Source: Vreelandella songnenensis
GTDB taxonomy: Bacteria; Pseudomonadota; Gammaproteobacteria; Pseudomonadales; Halomonadaceae
Reading direction: 5' to 3'
DNA: 64,000 bases
NCBI RefSeq assembly: GCF_003002925.1
Contig: NZ_PVTK01000009.1
Location: 1-64,000, forward strand
Each line of letters begins with the position of its first letter. Position 1 is the stretch's first letter. Positions 17,686 to 27,849 of this stretch are shown here, piece by piece. The translations under genes and the position numbers were made by a program. Below the pieces are notes generated by a model. The model saw only the letters and a list, made by a program, of their open reading frames with translations. It made no database searches and was not told the origin of the DNA.

Positions 17686-20433
17686 ATGAGCAGCACACCC
17701 GACACCCTCCAGACACTTGATGTAGGCAGCAAGCAGTACCGCTACTACAGCCTCCCCAAGGCAGCCGATGCGCTCGGCAATATCGACCGGCTGCCCAAGT
17801 CACTCAAGATTCTACTCGAAAACCAGCTGCGCTTCGCCGATGACGAAAGCGTTGACCAGGAAGACATGCAGGCGCTGGTCGACTGGCAGAAAGAGGGTAA
17901 ATCGAGCCGTGAGATCGGCTACCGCCCCGCCCGGGTATTGATGCAGGATTTCACCGGCGTGCCCGGCGTGGTGGACTTAGCCTCCATGCGCGCCGCGGTG
18001 GAAAAGCTCGGCGAAGACCCGGCCCGCATCAACCCGCTCTCCCCGGTCGATCTGGTCATCGACCACTCGGTGATGGTCGACAAGTTCGGTAACGCCGCCG
18101 CGTTTCAGGAAAACGTGGATATCGAGATGCAGCGCAACCGCGAGCGCTACGAGTTCCTGCGCTGGGGCCAGCAGGCCTTTGACAACTTCAGCGTGGTGCC
18201 GCCCGGCACCGGCATCTGCCACCAGGTAAACCTTGAGTACCTGGGGCGCGCGGTCTGGACCAAGGATGAAGATGGCGCCACGTTCGCCTACCCCGATACC
18301 CTTGTAGGTACCGATTCTCACACCACCATGATCAACGGCCTGGGCGTACTGGGCTGGGGCGTGGGCGGCATCGAGGCGGAAGCCGCCATGCTGGGCCAGC
18401 CGGTGTCCATGCTGATTCCGGAAGTGATCGGCTTCAAGCTGACCGGCAAGCTGCGCGAAGGCATTACCGCGACCGACCTGGTACTCACCGTTACCGAAAT
18501 GCTGCGCAAGAAGGGCGTGGTAGGCAAGTTCGTCGAGTTCTACGGCGATGGCCTGAAAGACCTGCCGCTGGCCGACCGTGCCACCATTGCTAACATGGCC
18601 CCGGAATACGGCGCCACCTGTGGCTTCTTCCCGGTGGATGACGAAACGCTCAACTACATGCGCCTGACCGGCCGTGAAGATGACCAGGTCGCGCTGGTGG
18701 AAGCCTACAGCAAGACCCAGGGCCTGTGGCGCGAGCCGGGCGACGAGCCGGTATTCAGCGATACCCTGCACCTGGACATGACCGAAGTGGAAGCAAGTCT
18801 GGCAGGCCCCAAACGCCCGCAGGACCGCGTTGCGCTGAAAGACATGACCGCCGCCTTCGACAAGATCATGCAGGACGATGCCAAGGCGCAGCCCACTACC
18901 GAAAAGGGCAAGTTCGACTCCGAAGGTGGCCAGACGGCGGTGGGTATCGACCGCAGCCTTGAAGGTGATTTCAAGCACGCAGACAGCCAGGACGTCACCC
19001 TCGGCGATCACTCCTTCAGCCTCGATCCGGGGGCCGTGGTAATTGCCGCGATCACATCCTGTACCAACACCTCCAACCCCAGCGTGATGATGGCCGCTGG
19101 CCTTCTGGCCCGCAAGGCGCGTGAAAAAGGCCTCACCACCAAGCCCTGGGTAAAGACCTCGCTGGCGCCGGGCTCCAAGGTGGTGACCGACTACCTGGCC
19201 GCCGCCAAGCTGGACGGCGACTTGAACGAACTGGGTTTCAACCTGGTGGGCTATGGCTGCACCACCTGTATCGGCAACTCCGGCCCGCTGCCGGAAGCCA
19301 TCGAAAAAGCCGTCAACCAGGGCGACCTGACCGTGGCCTCGGTACTTTCCGGTAACCGCAACTTCGAAGGCCGCGTGCACCCGCTGGTGAAAACCAACTG
19401 GCTTGCCTCGCCGCCCCTGGTAGTCGCTTACGCCTTGGCCGGTAACGTGCAGCGCGATTTGACGAAGGACCCGCTGGGCGAAGACGAAAGCGGCAACCCG
19501 GTCTACCTGAAGGATATCTGGCCTTCCCAGGCCGAGATCGCCGAGGCGGTGGAAAAGGTCAATACCGAGATGTTCCGCAAGGAGTACGGCGAGGTCTTTG
19601 AAGGCGACGAGACCTGGCAGGCCATCAACGTCTCCGAGAGCCAGGTATACCAGTGGCCCGACTCCACCTACATTCAGCATCCGCCCTTCTTTGAAGGCAT
19701 GGGCCGCGAGCCGGATGCGATTGAAGATGTACACAACGCCCGCGTGCTGGCCATGCTGGGTGACTCGGTGACCACCGACCACATTTCACCGGCAGGCTCG
19801 ATCAAGCCCGATAGCCCCGCTGGCCGCTATCTGCAGGAGCACGGCGTCACGCCGGTGGATTTCAACTCCTACGGCTCTCGCCGGGGTAATCACGAAGTGA
19901 TGATGCGCGGCACGTTCGCCAACGTACGTATCAAGAACGAGATGCTGGACGGCGTGGTGGGCGGCGAAACCCGCTACGTGCCAAGCGGCGAGCAGATGTC
20001 GATTTATGACGCGGCCATGAAGTACCAGGACGCCGGTACGCCGCTAGTCGTGATCGCTGGCAAGGAGTATGGCACGGGGTCCTCACGCGACTGGGCCGCC
20101 AAGGGTACACGGCTTCTGGGCGTGCGCGCCGTGATTGCCGAATCCTTTGAGCGCATTCACCGCTCCAACCTGATTGGCATGGGCGTGGTGCCGCTGCAGT
20201 TCCCGGAAGGCGAGACCCGCGAAACCTTGGGGCTGACGGGGGATGAGGAGATATCGATTGCCGGTTTGAGCGATTTGAGCCCCGGCAAGACGGTCAAGGT
20301 GGTAATCAAAAACGGTGAACAGGAACGTAGCGTTGATGCCAAGTGCCGAATTGATACGCTCAATGAGCTGGCTTACTACCGCCACGGTGGTATCCTTCAC
20401 TACGTGCTGCGCAAAATGATCGGCGCAGCCTGA
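17686..20433 (+). CDS. acnA: aconitate hydratase A
   Basis: It converts citrate to isocitrate in the TCA cycle using a [4Fe-4S] cluster. The cluster cysteines are in [13 protein letters not shown] and [13 protein letters not shown]. Active-site motifs [38 protein letters not shown] and [17 protein letters not shown] are present. At 915 aa it resembles E. coli AcnA throughout, with a slightly longer acidic linker (about 395-440) before the second cysteine region. AAAGGAGAAAGGC precedes the ATG. AcnA-type enzymes are the stress-stable form in E. coli; the expression pattern here is not known. Confidence 0.97.
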   Translation: MSSTPDTLQTLDVGSKQYRYYSLPKAADALGNIDRLPKSLKILLENQLRFADDESVDQEDMQALVDWQKEGKSSREIGYRPARVLMQDFTGVPGVVDLASMRAAVEKLGEDPARINPLSPVDLVIDHSVMVDKFGNAAAFQENVDIEMQRNRERYEFLRWGQQAFDNFSVVPPGTGICHQVNLEYLGRAVWTKDEDGATFAYPDTLVGTDSHTTMINGLGVLGWGVGGIEAEAAMLGQPVSMLIPEVIGFKLTGKLREGITATDLVLTVTEMLRKKGVVGKFVEFYGDGLKDLPLADRATIANMAPEYGATCGFFPVDDETLNYMRLTGREDDQVALVEAYSKTQGLWREPGDEPVFSDTLHLDMTEVEASLAGPKRPQDRVALKDMTAAFDKIMQDDAKAQPTTEKGKFDSEGGQTAVGIDRSLEGDFKHADSQDVTLGDHSFSLDPGAVVIAAITSCTNTSNPSVMMAAGLLARKAREKGLTTKPWVKTSLAPGSKVVTDYLAAAKLDGDLNELGFNLVGYGCTTCIGNSGPLPEAIEKAVNQGDLTVASVLSGNRNFEGRVHPLVKTNWLASPPLVVAYALAGNVQRDLTKDPLGEDESGNPVYLKDIWPSQAEIAEAVEKVNTEMFRKEYGEVFEGDETWQAINVSESQVYQWPDSTYIQHPPFFEGMGREPDAIEDVHNARVLAMLGDSVTTDHISPAGSIKPDSPAGRYLQEHGVTPVDFNSYGSRRGNHEVMMRGTFANVRIKNEMLDGVVGGETRYVPSGEQMSIYDAAMKYQDAGTPLVVIAGKEYGTGSSRDWAAKGTRLLGVRAVIAESFERIHRSNLIGMGVVPLQFPEGETRETLGLTGDEEISIAGLSDLSPGKTVKVVIKNGEQERSVDAKCRIDTLNELAYYRHGGILHYVLRKMIGAA

Positions 20434-20456
20434 GTAACACCTACCAATGCTTGCAT

Positions 20457-20483
20457 GCCCCCACCTCGGTGGGGGCTTTTTTT
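20457..20483 (+). terminator. Rho-independent terminator of acnA
   Basis: GCCCCCACC and GGTGGGGGC pair over a minimal TC turn (in practice a CCTCGG loop) and are followed by seven T. It lies about 24 bases after the acnA stop. Confidence 0.92.
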
Positions 20484-20508
20484 GCCTCGCTATTTCTTGA
20501 GCAGCGTC

Positions 20509-22188
20509 TTAAACGGCACGGCGGCGATAGGTGCGGTACTCAGGCGACCAGCTGGCTTTCTCTATCGCTTCGCGCAGCTTGGTGCCGCTGGTCGTCAACG
20601 CAACGCCATTATGCTGGGCAGTGGCGGCCACTTCGAAGGCAATGGACTGGCTGATTTCACGAATCCGCGACAGCGGCGGCAACAGCGCACCTCTACCTTC
20701 CTTGACGATGGGTGCTTCGCGGGCAAGCGCCCGGGAGGCGCTCATCAGCATCTCATCGGTAACCCGGTTGGCATTGGCAGCAATGACGCCAAGGCCGATG
20801 CCCGGGAAGATATAGGCGTTGTTGCACTGGGCGATCGGGTAGGTGCGGCCGTTATACACCACCGGCGCAAACGGACTGCCGGTCGCCACCAGCGCCTGGC
20901 CGTCGGTCCAGCGGATCACGTCTTCCGGCACGGCTTCCGCCTGGGAAGTCGGGTTGGAAAGCGGCATGATCACCGGGTGCTCGCAGCCAGCGTGCATGGT
21001 CTTGACCACCTGCTCGGTGAAGATCCCGCGCTGACCGCACACGCCAATCAACACCGTGGGCTTCATCTGAGCGATGGTTTCTTCCAGCCCCTGACCGTTC
21101 CAGTTGGCCACCAGCGCAGGATCATGGGCCAGGCGGCGCTGGAAATCGCGCTGCCAGGGCTGGTCCGTGGTCATCAGGCCTTCGCGGTCGACGATAAAGA
21201 TACGCGCGCGCGCTTCACTTTCCGTGAGCCCTTCGGCTTCCATGGCAACCACCACCTGCTCGGCAATGCCGCACCCCGCCGAACCGCCGCCCACGAACAC
21301 CACGCGCTGCTGAGCGATGGTCTCTTCACGCGCCTGACAGGCGGCCATCAAGGTGCCCACCACCACGGACGCCGTGCCCTGAACATCGTCATTGAAGCAG
21401 CACAGCTCGTTGCGATAGCGCTCAAGCAGCGGCACCGCGTTGGCCTGGGCAAAGTCTTCAAACTGGAGCAGCGCGTTGGGCCAGCGGCGCTTCAACGCCG
21501 AGATGAACTGCGCCATGAAGGCGTCGTACTCTTCCTGCCCTACCCGCTCGTGGCGCCAGCCCATGTACATGGGGTCATCCAGCAGCGCCTGATTGTTGGT
21601 GCCCACATCGATCATGATGGGCAGCGTATGCGCCGGGCTGATACCGCCACAGGCGGTGTACAGCGCCAGCTTGCCGATCGGGATACCCATGCCGCCGATG
21701 CCCTGGTCACCCAGGCCCAGAATGCGCTCGCCGTCGGTGACCACGATGACCTTGACGTTATCCTTGGTGGCGCTGCGCAGAATGTCGTCCATATGCTCGC
21801 GATCCTGGTAGCCGATGAACAGCCCCCGGTGATTGCGATAAATATTGGAAAATTCCTGGCACGCCTGGCCTACGGTCGGCGTATAGATGATCGGCAGCAT
21901 CTCTTCAAGATGCTCGGATACCAGGCGGAAATAGAGGGTTTCGTTGTCGTCCTGAATGGCGCGCAGATAAATGTGGCGCTCAAGATCACTATTACACTGC
22001 TGGTACTGGCGGTAAGCGCGCTCTAGCTGGTCATCGATGGTTTCGACATTTTGCGGCAGCAAGCCAATCAGATTGAAGGCCAGGCGCTCCTCTTGAGTAA
22101 ACGCGCTGCCTTTGTTCAATAGTGGCATTTCAAGTAAAGAAGGACCGGCATAAGGAATATATAAGGGGCGTTTACTCGTCGTGGACAT
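20509..22188 (-). CDS. maeA: NAD-dependent malic enzyme
   Basis: It oxidatively decarboxylates malate to pyruvate. The signature [19 protein letters not shown] carries the catalytic Tyr, [15 protein letters not shown] the catalytic Lys, [17 protein letters not shown] the metal-binding aspartates and [14 protein letters not shown] the dinucleotide loop. At about 559 aa it is the short SfcA/MaeA type without the phosphotransacetylase domain of MaeB. I chose the ATG at 22188, preceded by GAGAG; another ATG lies four codons upstream. NAD rather than NADP use is inferred from family resemblance. Confidence 0.92.
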   Translation of the reverse strand: MSTTSKRPLYIPYAGPSLLEMPLLNKGSAFTQEERLAFNLIGLLPQNVETIDDQLERAYRQYQQCNSDLERHIYLRAIQDDNETLYFRLVSEHLEEMLPIIYTPTVGQACQEFSNIYRNHRGLFIGYQDREHMDDILRSATKDNVKVIVVTDGERILGLGDQGIGGMGIPIGKLALYTACGGISPAHTLPIMIDVGTNNQALLDDPMYMGWRHERVGQEEYDAFMAQFISALKRRWPNALLQFEDFAQANAVPLLERYRNELCCFNDDVQGTASVVVGTLMAACQAREETIAQQRVVFVGGGSAGCGIAEQVVVAMEAEGLTESEARARIFIVDREGLMTTDQPWQRDFQRRLAHDPALVANWNGQGLEETIAQMKPTVLIGVCGQRGIFTEQVVKTMHAGCEHPVIMPLSNPTSQAEAVPEDVIRWTDGQALVATGSPFAPVVYNGRTYPIAQCNNAYIFPGIGLGVIAANANRVTDEMLMSASRALAREAPIVKEGRGALLPPLSRIREISQSIAFEVAATAQHNGVALTTSGTKLREAIEKASWSPEYRTYRRRAV

Positions 22189-22307
22189 AGGCGCTCTCAT
22201 TCATGTCGATTTCTATTGCGATGCAGCAACGCAGGGCGTTGGCGGCGTTTGCCGATAATGTAACATGCTAGTACGACAAAGGTGGAAGCGACACGATGAT
22301 CGCCATG

Positions 22308-22335
22308 AAAAACGCCCCGGCTTTGGGCCGGGGCG
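22308..22335 (-). terminator. Rho-independent terminator of the YeeE/YedE permease gene
   Basis: On the minus strand CGCCCCGGC and GCCGGGGCG form a 9-bp stem over a short loop, followed by five T. It starts about 30 bases past the permease stop codon. Confidence 0.9.
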
Positions 22336-22365
22336 TAATATTCGCATAGCACGTTCCAGAGGCGG

Positions 22366-23577
22366 TCAGCTCGTCTTGGCAACGGGCTTGCGGCCTTCCA
22401 CGCCATCAAAAAAGAACGGCCGGATCCTGACGCCCAGCATGTTGCCGGCAAAGGCCGCCACCAGCCATACCCAGCCGTGCAGGCTGCCGGATGCGATGCC
22501 GCTGAAGTAAGCCCCGATGTTGCAGCCAAACGCCAGCCGCGCGCCGTAGCCCAGCATCAACCCACCCAGCACGGCGGCCAGAACCGAGCGCAGCGGAATC
22601 CTGAAGTTGGGCGCAAACCGCCCGGCCAGATGGGCCGCCGCCAGCGCCCCCAGCATGATACCCACGTTCATGACCGTGGTGATATCGCTCCATACGCTGG
22701 CCTCCAGGGCCGCCGCATTGCCCGGCGCCTGCCAGTAGCCCCACTGGCTGACATCACCGCCCACCAGTTCAAACCCTTTGGCGCCCCACAGCGCAAACGC
22801 GGAGGTAATGCCCCAGGGGCGGCCCGCCAGTGCCAGAGTGGCAAAGTTCAAGAGCGCCAGAGCGACCGCGCCGGCAAGCAGTGGCCAGGGGCCAGTCAGC
22901 CAGCGCGCAGCGCCGTGCTTTTCCACCAGCGGCGCCTTTTCCAGCTGGCCGTGACGGCGCTTCTCCATCACCAGCGTAAAGGCGGCGATGGCGGCAAACA
23001 GCACCAGGCTGATCGCCATACCACCGCCTGTACCGGCAATATCAATCAGCGACACCGGCTGAAAAGCGGGCAGGCTCTGCCACCAGGCAAAATGCGCCGT
23101 GCCGATTACCGAGCCGACGATAAAGAACACCAGCGTTATCAGCATGCGCGCATTGCCGCCGCCGGCGGTAAACAGCGTACCCGACGCGCACCCGCCGCCC
23201 AGCTGCATGCCGATACCAAACAGAAAGGCACCAAACAGCACGGAGATACCGATAGGCGACACAAAGCCACGCACCTCGTTGCCAAACAGCGTGCCGGCAC
23301 CCAGCGCCGGAAAGAACAGCACGACGGCAATCGTCAGCATGACCATCTGCGCGCGCAGGCCGCGCCCACGGCGCTCGGTAATGAATACCCGCCAGGCGGC
23401 GGTAAAGCCGAAGGCGGCGTGATACAACACCATGCCCAACAAACCACCCACGATCATCAAAAGACCTATGTTGGACCCAAACACCACGCCAATCAGTAGC
23501 GCGCCCAGTACGATTGCCGCCGTGGCAATCAGCGGCACCCGGTAACCGGTACTCGCCGCCGGTGTCATCGTTGACAT
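22366..23577 (-). CDS. YeeE/YedE family sulfur-compound permease
   Basis: Integral membrane protein with about ten hydrophobic segments. Family members move thiosulfate or other sulfur compounds inward and use conserved cysteines; here they lie in QLGGGCASGTLFTAGGG and FGCNIGAYFSGIASGS, the two pseudo-symmetric pore motifs. I start at the ATG (23577) preceded by AAAAAGGTG, giving 403 aa; an upstream in-frame ATG lies inside a hairpin. No tusA-like partner or sulfur assimilation gene is next to it. Substrate is inferred from the family. Confidence 0.85.
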   Translation of the reverse strand: MSTMTPAASTGYRVPLIATAAIVLGALLIGVVFGSNIGLLMIVGGLLGMVLYHAAFGFTAAWRVFITERRGRGLRAQMVMLTIAVVLFFPALGAGTLFGNEVRGFVSPIGISVLFGAFLFGIGMQLGGGCASGTLFTAGGGNARMLITLVFFIVGSVIGTAHFAWWQSLPAFQPVSLIDIAGTGGGMAISLVLFAAIAAFTLVMEKRRHGQLEKAPLVEKHGAARWLTGPWPLLAGAVALALLNFATLALAGRPWGITSAFALWGAKGFELVGGDVSQWGYWQAPGNAAALEASVWSDITTVMNVGIMLGALAAAHLAGRFAPNFRIPLRSVLAAVLGGLMLGYGARLAFGCNIGAYFSGIASGSLHGWVWLVAAFAGNMLGVRIRPFFFDGVEGRKPVAKTS

Positions 23578-23596
23578 ATTTTCACCTTTTTGAAAT

Positions 23597-23632
23597 GCCG
23601 AGAGCGCCTGCATGAAAACAGGCGCTCTCGGC
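23597..23632 (-). promoter_or_regulatory. perfect 14-bp hairpin directly upstream of the YeeE/YedE permease
   Basis: GCCGAGAGCGCCTG and CAGGCGCTCTCGGC pair over an eight-base loop. In the minus direction it ends about 10 bases before the permease ribosome binding site and follows the AI-2E-type permease gene by about 90 bases. The bases after it (ATTTCAAAAAGG) lack a good T-run, so it is either a weak terminator for the upstream gene or an mRNA end-stabilising or regulatory structure. Confidence 0.6.
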
Positions 23633-23718
23633 GGTAGGGGTAATGGTTATAAGCTTAACGTTGCGCTCAGGGAGCGTAAAATCATTTATGCGACGATGGT
23701 TATTACCTTTGACGCTAT

Positions 23719-24732
23719 CTACGGCGCGCCTTCCTCGCGCGTCACGTAGAGCCGGTTGACCAGCACGAACAGCACCACGGTCAGCGGGGCGGCCAGCAGC
23801 ACACCGGCCACGCCAAACAAGGTGCTTGCCGCGAACAGCGAAAACAACAGCATCGCCGGTGGCAGGTTCACGGCCCGCTGCTGTATCAAGGGCTGCAGGA
23901 TATTGCCCTCGATCTGCTGAATAATCGTATAGGCAATCAGCACGAACAGCGCGGTTTGCGGGCTGACCGTATAGGCCAGCAGCAGCGCAGGAATGGCGGC
24001 TACCATCGGCCCCACCAGCGGTACAAAATCCAGCAGCCCGGCAATCAGGCCCAGACCCAACGGGGCAGGCACACCCAGCAGCCACATGCTGATTCCCACC
24101 AGCAGCCCGGTAACGATCATGGCAATCAACTGCCCGCCCAGCCAGAAGCGCAGCGCCTTGCCACTTTCATCCAGCGCATCTGCTAATTTGGGGCGGCTCT
24201 TGACCGGCGCCAGCAGCAGCAAACCACGACGATAAACGCCGGGCTGCGCGGCCAGGTAGACCATGCCAACAATCAGCGCAAAGAAGTTGACGACGCTACC
24301 GCCCATGGAGACCACCACCATGCCCACCTGGGAAATACCGTTTTCAAACAGGCTACCCGCCCGCTCCGCCGCATTATCCAGAAGCGGCGCCAGGGAGGTT
24401 CCCTCGATGCGCTCCTGGAGCTGCGCCCAGGCGTCCGGCAGCAGAGAGGTCAATGCTTCAAGCTCGGATGACACCTGCGCTCCGAACCCCCAACTGATCA
24501 GCCCCAGCACCACTATCAATCCAAGAATCACGCTCAACAGCGCCAGCCAGCGCGGCGCCCCCAGCCGCAAAAGTGGTGCCATGCAGGTTTGCAACAGACA
24601 GGCACCCACTACCGCGCCGAAAATCAACAGCAGAAGACCAACCAGCTTCCAGAGCACCAATGCCACGACCCCCAGCATCAATACGATCAGCGCGTATTCC
24701 GTAAACGTCCGTTGTCGATCAGTGGTTTGCAT
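23719..24732 (-). CDS. AI-2E family (PerM-type) membrane transporter
   Basis: A 337-aa integral membrane protein. A first helix cluster (about 15-90), a soluble region with an amphipathic coiled stretch (about 95-150) and a C-terminal helix cluster with the family motif GLGLIAGLLDFVPLVGPMVAAIPALLLA match the AI-2E transporter family. Proven members export autoinducer-2 or act as Na+/H+ antiporters; which applies here cannot be told. The neighbouring nhaC gene would fit a role in sodium handling, which is an inference. GGAAGAG precedes the ATG. Confidence 0.85.
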   Translation of the reverse strand: MQTTDRQRTFTEYALIVLMLGVVALVLWKLVGLLLLIFGAVVGACLLQTCMAPLLRLGAPRWLALLSVILGLIVVLGLISWGFGAQVSSELEALTSLLPDAWAQLQERIEGTSLAPLLDNAAERAGSLFENGISQVGMVVVSMGGSVVNFFALIVGMVYLAAQPGVYRRGLLLLAPVKSRPKLADALDESGKALRFWLGGQLIAMIVTGLLVGISMWLLGVPAPLGLGLIAGLLDFVPLVGPMVAAIPALLLAYTVSPQTALFVLIAYTIIQQIEGNILQPLIQQRAVNLPPAMLLFSLFAASTLFGVAGVLLAAPLTVVLFVLVNRLYVTREEGAP

Positions 24733-24868
24733 TCACTCTTCCCTTTTTGATGCACACTATGAAAATACGGTTTTACTACTTAACCGGGCCACTCACCCAC
24801 ACAACAGTGTCCTGAGGTCTTTCTGACCCGCCGGGTGTAGTTTAGCGTGATAGCCCCAGGCTTCATCT

Positions 24869-26281
24869 CTATTTTGAATCCCGCGTTTTATGCCCTAAAC
24901 CGATACCACTCACGACGTAGAAAAGTGAAAACGCGATGGCGCCATAACAGAGAATGGCATAGACCAGAAAATCCGCCGTGGATACCCCAAGCGTTGCTGC
25001 GGTGAAGGCACCCGTAACTCCCCAGGGGATGAGCGGTGAAAGCGTCGTGCCGGTATCTTCTAGAATCCGCGACAAGTTCTTGGTAGGCGTGCCGCTATTG
25101 GCCACTAGCGGGCGAAGCAGAGGCCCCAGGAGGGCGAAGGTTACATAGTAGCTGCCGGTCAGTAAAAAGGCGAGGCTATGCAGCCCCATGGCACTTCCCA
25201 GCACCTGCCGACGCCCTGCCTGGCGCTTGTTGAGCAGTATGATGGCCGCATCCAGCGTGCCCGCGCTTTTAAACGGCGCGCCCAATACGGCGGCCGCAAT
25301 CAACACTGCCACCGTCGACATCATGCTCTGCAGGCCGCCCCGGGAAAGCATGCTGTCCACCATTTCCACACCGGTGCTGGAGCTGTACCCGCCATTCATT
25401 GCCTGGCCAATGGTGCTCAGGCTTGCGCCTTGCAGCAGCAGCGCAATCAAGGCGCCGCACACAATACCCACGGCAAAGGAAGGCAGCACCGGTTTTTTCA
25501 ACAAAATGCAGATAAACACCACCACCGGTGGCAAGAACGTGATCACATTGGTGCTGAACACTTGATGGAGCGTATCCACCAGCAGCGCCGTTTGCGCCGG
25601 TGTATCGTCTTGAGTACCGCTGATACTGCTTCCCAGCCACGCGTATACCCCCAGCGCAATGAGATAGGCCGGCAGGGTGGAATACAGCATATGGCGAATA
25701 TGGGTCACGATATTGACCTCGCAAACCGCAGAGGCCATGACCGTGGTATCGGAAAGCGGCGAAAGCTTATCGCCGAAGAAGGTGCCCGTCACGATGGCCC
25801 CCGCCGCCCAGGCAAGCGGTATGTCCAGCCCCGCCGCCACCCCCATCAGCGCCACACCAATGGTACTGAGCGTGCCCCACGAAGTGCCGGCCATCACCGA
25901 CATCAGCGAACAGGAAAGACACGCCACTACTAGAAACAGCGCCGGCGTCAGCAGCTCAAGCCCCAGAGTCACCATCGCGGGGATCGTCCCTGAGAGCATC
26001 CAGACACCCACCATCATCCCGACACAGATCAGTATCAGGATGGGAATGAGCATCGCCTGAATGCCTGACAACAGGTCCGCCTCCAGGCGCTCCCAGGGGA
26101 CGCCCCATACAAGGCACAGCGTGATCGCCAGGCTCCCCGCCACGATCAGCGCCACCGCCGTGGGTATGGAAAGCCACATGATCGCCGCCAGCAAGCTGCC
26201 GATGGCCACCAGCAGTAATACAAGATGGTGCACACCACTTAGCGCCGGGCTGACGACCGGCTCGGAACGATCATACGACAT
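24869..26281 (-). CDS. nhaC: NhaC-type Na+/H+ antiporter
   Basis: An inner-membrane secondary transporter that expels Na+ in exchange for protons, useful in a halophile. It has about 11 hydrophobic segments. NhaC-family motifs include GTSWGTLSTIGVALMGVA and GTFFGDKLSPLSDTTVMAS, the latter with acidic residues in the transport core, and DTGTTLSPLIPWGVTGAF in the second half. The ATG at 26281 is preceded by AGGAG; a GTG lies two codons upstream. The 470-aa length is normal. Some members exchange malate/lactate with Na+; the flanking genes do not decide this. Confidence 0.88.
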   Translation of the reverse strand: MSYDRSEPVVSPALSGVHHLVLLLVAIGSLLAAIMWLSIPTAVALIVAGSLAITLCLVWGVPWERLEADLLSGIQAMLIPILILICVGMMVGVWMLSGTIPAMVTLGLELLTPALFLVVACLSCSLMSVMAGTSWGTLSTIGVALMGVAAGLDIPLAWAAGAIVTGTFFGDKLSPLSDTTVMASAVCEVNIVTHIRHMLYSTLPAYLIALGVYAWLGSSISGTQDDTPAQTALLVDTLHQVFSTNVITFLPPVVVFICILLKKPVLPSFAVGIVCGALIALLLQGASLSTIGQAMNGGYSSSTGVEMVDSMLSRGGLQSMMSTVAVLIAAAVLGAPFKSAGTLDAAIILLNKRQAGRRQVLGSAMGLHSLAFLLTGSYYVTFALLGPLLRPLVANSGTPTKNLSRILEDTGTTLSPLIPWGVTGAFTAATLGVSTADFLVYAILCYGAIAFSLFYVVSGIGLGHKTRDSK

Positions 26282-26489
26282 GGACACTCCTGGCTAATGC
26301 ATTATGGTTGTTATGATGAGCACGACGGCTAGCAAGCCTCCGAAGGCCTCGGCTAGCGTAGCTGATGAGCATCTGATAAAGCCATAACACTGGTTGAGGA
26401 GCTTAAAAGCGAAAGATTTAACGGTGAGGGTTACGTAGTGATGGGGGCAAGCACCTGATGCGGCGGTTATTTCTGTACAGTGCTTCGGG

Positions 26490-26514
26490 TTGGCCCTCTA
26501 CATGAGAGGGCCAA
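26490..26514 (-). terminator. 10-bp hairpin after the last gene of the type VI island
   Basis: TTGGCCCTCT and AGAGGGCCAA pair perfectly over five bases, 12 bases past the stop of the exported-protein gene. There is no T-run, so it is at best a weak terminator. Positions 26486-26511 match a segment inside the PAAR gene (27744-27769) in 23 of 26 bases, so it may instead be a fragment of a duplicated PAAR gene. Confidence 0.4.
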
Positions 26515-26525
26515 TGGTGCACTTA

Positions 26526-27455
26526 TTAGAGGGAATCTCGCGTACGAATGGTATAAAACATGGCAATGAATCGATTGATATCTTCTGTCACTAAAAAGTC
26601 ACTGGGCTCCATTACCCAGAAGCTCGTGGCCTCTTGATCACTGGGTACAACCCCGACAAGTCCGAGGTTGCCGTCTTGATTCATGAAAATAGTCAGCGAC
26701 CGCTCCGGCGCTTCCAGTTCAATTGTTTCCTGCACATCATCAGGCGAGATAATGCTTTTCCGAAAGGCGTCAGTATCAGCTACCAAATGCCCGATCAACA
26801 GCGTTGGCACCCCGAAATCGGTAGAGAACAGCAACCCTTCAGGCGCGAGTAAATCCGGCTTGGAAAGCGTAACGTCTTGGTCATTCCAATCAAATGGCGC
26901 ATCGAATATGTAGGGTACTTCCCAATCTACCCAGTCAGACGTATCAGGTGACAGAGGCTCGACATCGAAAAGCTCGGCTAGACCTGATCCCTGCTGTTCC
27001 ACTGCTGCCTGCTTGTGCTCCAGCCATTCATCCCGCGCGGATTGCAACGCAGCAAACTCAGCCCCGTTCTCATCTATCTGCTGGAAGGTGAAAGCCACTT
27101 CGAACGGCACGCCCTGGATCATCACAAATTGTTCGGGCGTTTGAAGCCGAAGCCCAGCAGTAGGGTTGTCAGGGCTTGTTGCCTGCCGGGCCTCAAAATC
27201 GAAATCGTAATGTAGCGGTTCTTCCTGCGCTTCCATATAGATCTCAGCGGTGCTGTTCTCGCGATCGAATCTGATCCAGGCGCGTTCCATGCTCGCTTCA
27301 ATCTCGGGCAGCATGGAATCCGCCAAGGGATTCGCTTCTACCGCTTCTATCGAGTCCACGGCATAGACACCTGATTGAGGCATTTCCAAAGAGTCAGCCA
27401 GTACCTTTCCCATCACGGCTACCAACAAAAAAGGAGCAACAATCCACTGTTTCAT
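26526..27455 (-). CDS. exported protein of unknown function, end of the type VI island
   Basis: I do not recognise this 309-aa protein. It starts with a Sec signal peptide (hydrophobic core WIVAPFLLVAVMG, likely cut after VLA at about residue 20). The mature part is acidic, has no membrane helix or cysteine, and looks like mixed alpha/beta with a short charged helix at about 140-155. Its place behind vgrG, adaptor, candidate effector and PAAR genes suggests a periplasmic immunity or accessory protein, by context only. The coding is AT-richer than the chromosome around it. It is separated from the PAAR gene by 130 bases. Confidence 0.6.
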   Translation of the reverse strand: MKQWIVAPFLLVAVMGKVLADSLEMPQSGVYAVDSIEAVEANPLADSMLPEIEASMERAWIRFDRENSTAEIYMEAQEEPLHYDFDFEARQATSPDNPTAGLRLQTPEQFVMIQGVPFEVAFTFQQIDENGAEFAALQSARDEWLEHKQAAVEQQGSGLAELFDVEPLSPDTSDWVDWEVPYIFDAPFDWNDQDVTLSKPDLLAPEGLLFSTDFGVPTLLIGHLVADTDAFRKSIISPDDVQETIELEAPERSLTIFMNQDGNLGLVGVVPSDQEATSFWVMEPSDFLVTEDINRFIAMFYTIRTRDSL

Positions 27456-27585
27456 GGTTCATCTTCCATACTATTTGATTAAACGTGGGCACGGCTGAAC
27501 ATCAGTCAGGCCGTGCCAGGACTTTTATGGGGCAACGCTTAATGACGGAATAAGCGCCCTTTAGCGTTAAAGCATGGTGTTGGCA

Positions 27586-27849
27586 TTACGGCTCGACGTT
27601 GGCACTGCTGGAAGCGGTAATAATCTCACCGCCATGATCCGTCTTGCAGCCAAGATACGCCGTGGGGCGGCCATCGTGGTTGGAGTGGCTGGAACCTTCG
27701 ATAATGGTCGCGCCGCAGCCGGTTTTATCGCCCACCCGCGCCACGGGCTGGCCCTCTACGCGAGAGGGCGAACCTGAGACGATTTCCGTGGTGCCGTGGC
27801 CAGGGATGGGGCAACTGTGCAGATCGCCTTGGCAGGCTATGGGTTTCAT
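27586..27849 (-). CDS. PAAR-domain protein (type VI secretion spike tip)
   Basis: An 87-aa PAAR protein that would cap the VgrG trimer and form the sharp end of the type VI spike. The start MKPIACQGDLHSCPIPGHG, the central RVEGQPVARVGDKTGCG and the later AYLGCKTDHGGEI carry the PAAR repeats and the zinc-binding Cys/His residues. I choose the ATG at 27849 because it overlaps the preceding gene's stop by ATGA, which implies coupling; another ATG lies five codons upstream. It is a bare PAAR with no extension, so it delivers no toxin of its own. Confidence 0.9.
   Translation of the reverse strand: MKPIACQGDLHSCPIPGHGTTEIVSGSPSRVEGQPVARVGDKTGCGATIIEGSSHSNHDGRPTAYLGCKTDHGGEIITASSSANVEP

Noticed and set aside
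26288..26489. A gene or riboswitch in the gap between nhaC and the type VI island
   Set aside because: No frame with a ribosome binding site and no recognised RNA class; only repeats of GGCTAGC and the hairpin listed at 26490.
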